Below are positions 5,353-7,408 of a stretch of 7,408 bases of DNA, in pieces. A model generated the notes under the pieces. That model made no database searches. It was not told where the DNA came from and worked only from the letters and a program-made list of their open reading frames with translations. Location: NCBI GenBank assembly GCA_002388885.1, contig DGNI01000020.1:1-7408 (forward strand), given 5' to 3'. The position numbers and the translations under genes are program-made. Each line of letters opens with the position of its first letter. Position 1 is the first letter of the stretch. The DNA is from Parvularculaceae bacterium UBA4496 (GTDB taxonomy: Bacteria > Pseudomonadota > Alphaproteobacteria > Caulobacterales > Parvularculaceae).

Positions 5353-6295
5353 CGTCGCATCGATCGCAGAAAAAATCCGCACGGAAATTTCGAAAGCCGT
5401 CATCGGTCAGACGGACACAATCGACCTGATGCTGACGGCGCTGTTTTCCGGCGGGCATGTTCTGCTGGAAGGCCCGCCCGGAACTGCGAAGACGTTTCTC
5501 GCCCGCAGTTTCGCCGCCGCCCTGCATCTTGATTTCAACCGCATCCAGTTCACCCCGGACCTGATGCCGGGTGACGTCATTGGCTCTAATATTTTTGATT
5601 TCCGCGCGAGCGCGTTTCAGTTGACCAAAGGGCCGGTTTTTACCGAACTTCTCCTCGCCGACGAAATCAACCGCACGCCGCCGAAAACACAAGCTGCGCT
5701 TTTGGAAGCAATGCAGGAGCGATCCGTCACCATCGACGGCAAAACGCATACGTTGAGCCCACGCTTTACGGTTGTCGCGACTCAGAACCCGATCGAGCAA
5801 CAGGGCACCTACCCCCTGCCCGAGGCGCAACTCGACCGGTTCTTGTTCAAACACATTCTCGATTATCCAAGCGTTGAGGATGAAACAAAAATCGTCGTTG
5901 CGCACGGAGCGAGCGCCGCCGGCGAAGGCCCGGAAACCTACGGCGTGGCGCAAGCCGCCGCGCGCGATGAAATTGACGCGGCAGTGAATCTTGTCGCAAG
6001 CGTTCGCGCTTCCGACGACATTACGGCTTATGTAGTGCGTTTGATCCGCGCGACACGAGAGGCCGCGGCGTTTTCGGTTGGCGCCAGCCCGCGCGCCGCC
6101 GCCATGCTCGCCGCCGCATCGCGCGCACGCGCAGCACTCGAAGGCCGCGACTATGTCATACCCGATGACGTAAAAGCGCTGGCGCAGCCAGCGTTGCGTC
6201 ACCGCGTTATTCTTTCGCCGACCGCCGAGATCGAAGGCCGCGACGCCGACGATGCCGTCGCGGAACTGATCGAACAGGTCGAAGCGCCGAGGTGA
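5339..6295 (+). CDS. moxR: MoxR-family AAA+ ATPase
   Basis: This 318-residue cytoplasmic ATPase starts at GTG 5339, with AAGGAG 7 nt upstream inside the end of the previous gene. AAA+ elements appear in order: VIGQ (21-24) ahead of the nucleotide site; Walker A GPPGTAKT (45-52); FTPDLMPGDVIG (71-82); Walker B LLLADEINR (104-112); KTQAALLEAMQE (116-127); sensor-1 region VVATQNP (145-151) with EQQGTYPLPEAQLDRF (153-168), a MoxR hallmark containing a candidate arginine finger; and sensor-2 region GASPRA (248-253). Length matches the short MoxR subfamily. These proteins form hexameric rings thought to remodel or activate partners, often by metal insertion or complex assembly with vWA-domain proteins. 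The DUF58 gene next door is the expected partner. The target is unknown. All core ATPase motifs are intact. Confidence 0.97.
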   Translation: MNLTDVASIAEKIRTEISKAVIGQTDTIDLMLTALFSGGHVLLEGPPGTAKTFLARSFAAALHLDFNRIQFTPDLMPGDVIGSNIFDFRASAFQLTKGPVFTELLLADEINRTPPKTQAALLEAMQERSVTIDGKTHTLSPRFTVVATQNPIEQQGTYPLPEAQLDRFLFKHILDYPSVEDETKIVVAHGASAAGEGPETYGVAQAAARDEIDAAVNLVASVRASDDITAYVVRLIRATREAAAFSVGASPRAAAMLAAASRARAALEGRDYVIPDDVKALAQPALRHRVILSPTAEIEGRDADDAVAELIEQVEAPR

Positions 6296-6305
6296 TAGCT
6301 TTTTT

Positions 6306-7408
6306 ATGCTGATCTACCCTACAGCAAGGGCGGCGGGACTGGCGGCGTTCGGCGCCGTCCTTGCACTTTTCCTGACGGCGCTGGCGCCGGGGCTGTGGAG
6401 CATCGGCCTCGGCTGGCTTGCGCTTGTGGTTGGCTTAATCGCCGCCGATGCGGCAATCTCGCCATGGCCGTCTGCCGTGCGTACTGACGCGGCGCTGCCC
6501 GGCGCCATGCAGGTCGGCCGCAAGGATACAGTATCGGTTCCTGTTTCCATTCCAGGGCGTTTTCAAAACATTGAAAGCCGGCTCGAGACCGATGCTTTCA
6601 TCGAAACCGAATCCGGCCCCCTGCTGCATTCATTTTCACTGACGCCGAAACGCCGCGGAGTCGGAAAATTCGTTCGCTTCTGGCTGCGCTGGCAAGGTCC
6701 TCTCGGCCTTGTTTACAAACAACGCACGGACGAGCTTGATCAGGACGTCACGATCACATCCGACACGCGCGCCGTTGAACGCGAAGCCATCAATCTCCTG
6801 ACGCGCGAAAATATCTTCGGCGTGAAAACACAGGTCGAGCGCGGCGAAGGCGCAGAATTCGATTCGCTGCGCGAGTTTCAGGCTGGCATGGATACGCGCG
6901 CCATCGACTGGAAACAGACGGCGCGCCACCGCGAGCTTTTGACCCGTGAATACCGCAACGAGCGCAATCACTCCGTCATCTTCGCCATCGACACCGGGCG
7001 GCTGATGAGCGAGCCCGTTGAAAACGATATTTCCCGGCTTGACCATGCGCTCAACGCTTCCCTGTTGATGACCTATGTGAGCCTCAAATTCGGCGACCGT
7101 GTCGGCTATTTTGCATTCGATGCGCGGCCATCGCTGAAGACCGGCGTCGTTTCCGGCCCGCGCGCTTTTACATTGTTGCAAAGACTTACTGCCGGCATCG
7201 ATTATTCAGCGGAAGAAACAAACTACACGCTCGGCCTCACAACGCTATCCGGCCATCTCGACCGGCGCTCACTGATCGTGATGTTCACCGACTTTGCCGA
7301 CTCAACAAGCGCGGAACTGATGCTCGCCAACATCGCGCCGCTAATGAAACGCCACCTGGTCCTGTTCATCGCCTTTCGCGATCCGGAGCTTGAACGACTT
7401 ATCAACCA
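6306..7408 (+). CDS. DUF58 (vWA-like) protein, partner of MoxR (partial, 3' end missing)
   Basis: The frame opens at ATG 6306 and is still open at the right edge (367 codons plus 2 bases), so only a C-terminal remnant is missing. Two closely spaced hydrophobic segments (about 8-28 and 30-50) anchor it in the membrane. A beta-rich region follows (50-150), then the DUF58 signature EFDSLREFQAGMDTRAIDWK (184-203) and TREYRNE. The vWA-like domain starts VIFAIDTGRLM (224-234) and includes DRVGYFAFD and IVMFTDFAD (324-332). The usual MIDAS DxSxS is replaced by DTGRL, so canonical divalent-metal binding is doubtful; I recall this form from other members of this DUF58 branch. The ribosome site GAGGTGA (6289-6295) spans the moxR stop, 10 nt before the ATG. 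Gene order makes it the predicted MoxR partner; its cellular target is unknown. Confidence 0.92.
   Translation, partial: MLIYPTARAAGLAAFGAVLALFLTALAPGLWSIGLGWLALVVGLIAADAAISPWPSAVRTDAALPGAMQVGRKDTVSVPVSIPGRFQNIESRLETDAFIETESGPLLHSFSLTPKRRGVGKFVRFWLRWQGPLGLVYKQRTDELDQDVTITSDTRAVEREAINLLTRENIFGVKTQVERGEGAEFDSLREFQAGMDTRAIDWKQTARHRELLTREYRNERNHSVIFAIDTGRLMSEPVENDISRLDHALNASLLMTYVSLKFGDRVGYFAFDARPSLKTGVVSGPRAFTLLQRLTAGIDYSAEETNYTLGLTTLSGHLDRRSLIVMFTDFADSTSAELMLANIAPLMKRHLVLFIAFRDPELERLIN

Noticed and set aside
5321..6202. A 293-codon minus-strand frame opposite moxR.
   Set aside because: It is antisense to a fully motif-supported MoxR gene, has Cys/Arg-rich composition typical of a shadow frame, and shows no recognisable domain.
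6636..7181. A 181-codon minus-strand frame opposite the DUF58 gene.
   Set aside because: The plus-strand DUF58 frame has clear motifs and is continuous through this region; the antisense product resembles nothing.

Overview
This window is about 7.4 kb of moderately GC-rich (roughly 55-60% by eye), densely packed bacterial chromosomal DNA. Gene families and layout point to a Gram-negative alphaproteobacterium. That rests on a monofunctional GT51 transglycosylase (MtgA), two predicted lipoproteins, and a DUF4129-DUF4350-MoxR-DUF58 cluster. The lineage within Alphaproteobacteria is not determined; a Parvularculaceae/Hyphomonadaceae-like origin is only an impression. I see no mobile element, CRISPR array, tRNA or rRNA.

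Left half (1-3212), all on the minus strand. In transcription order it runs: a small four-helix DUF1761 membrane protein (3212-2796); a strong intrinsic terminator (about 2740-2768); a lipoprotein of the acetamidase/formamidase family (2725-1715); mtgA (1699-956); a two-domain ABM-VOC protein (945-259); and the N-terminal part of a cyclophilin-type peptidyl-prolyl isomerase with a lipoprotein-like signal (232-1, running off the left edge). The last four genes are separated by only 10-26 bp with no terminator between them, so they are probably one operon. A candidate promoter for it overlaps the end of the DUF1761 gene, which would put the terminator hairpin at the very 5' end of the operon mRNA.

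Middle (3213-3445) is a 233-bp divergent intergenic region without a gene. It holds a good candidate promoter for the DUF1761 gene, a weaker one for the rightward operon, and a pair of near-identical direct repeats with an embedded inverted repeat that looks like an operator.

Right half (3446-7408), all on the plus strand, is a tightly coupled operon: a DUF4129 membrane protein, a DUF4350 membrane protein, a MoxR-family AAA+ ATPase, and a DUF58 (vWA-like) protein cut by the right edge. Junctions are a 4-nt overlap, a 14-nt overlap and a 10-nt gap. This is a recognised but functionally poorly understood gene set. MoxR ATPases usually act as chaperone-like machines with vWA-type partners, and the two membrane proteins probably anchor or feed such a complex at the inner membrane. 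The presence of mtgA and two lipoproteins across the divergent region gives the window an envelope theme, but nothing in the sequence proves a functional link.

I found no clearly novel multi-gene system. The best leads are the promoter/terminator arrangement ahead of the acetamidase-family operon, the operator-like repeats, the secreted lipoprotein form of an amidase family that is usually cytoplasmic, the ABM-VOC fusion, and the uncharacterised membrane partners of MoxR.
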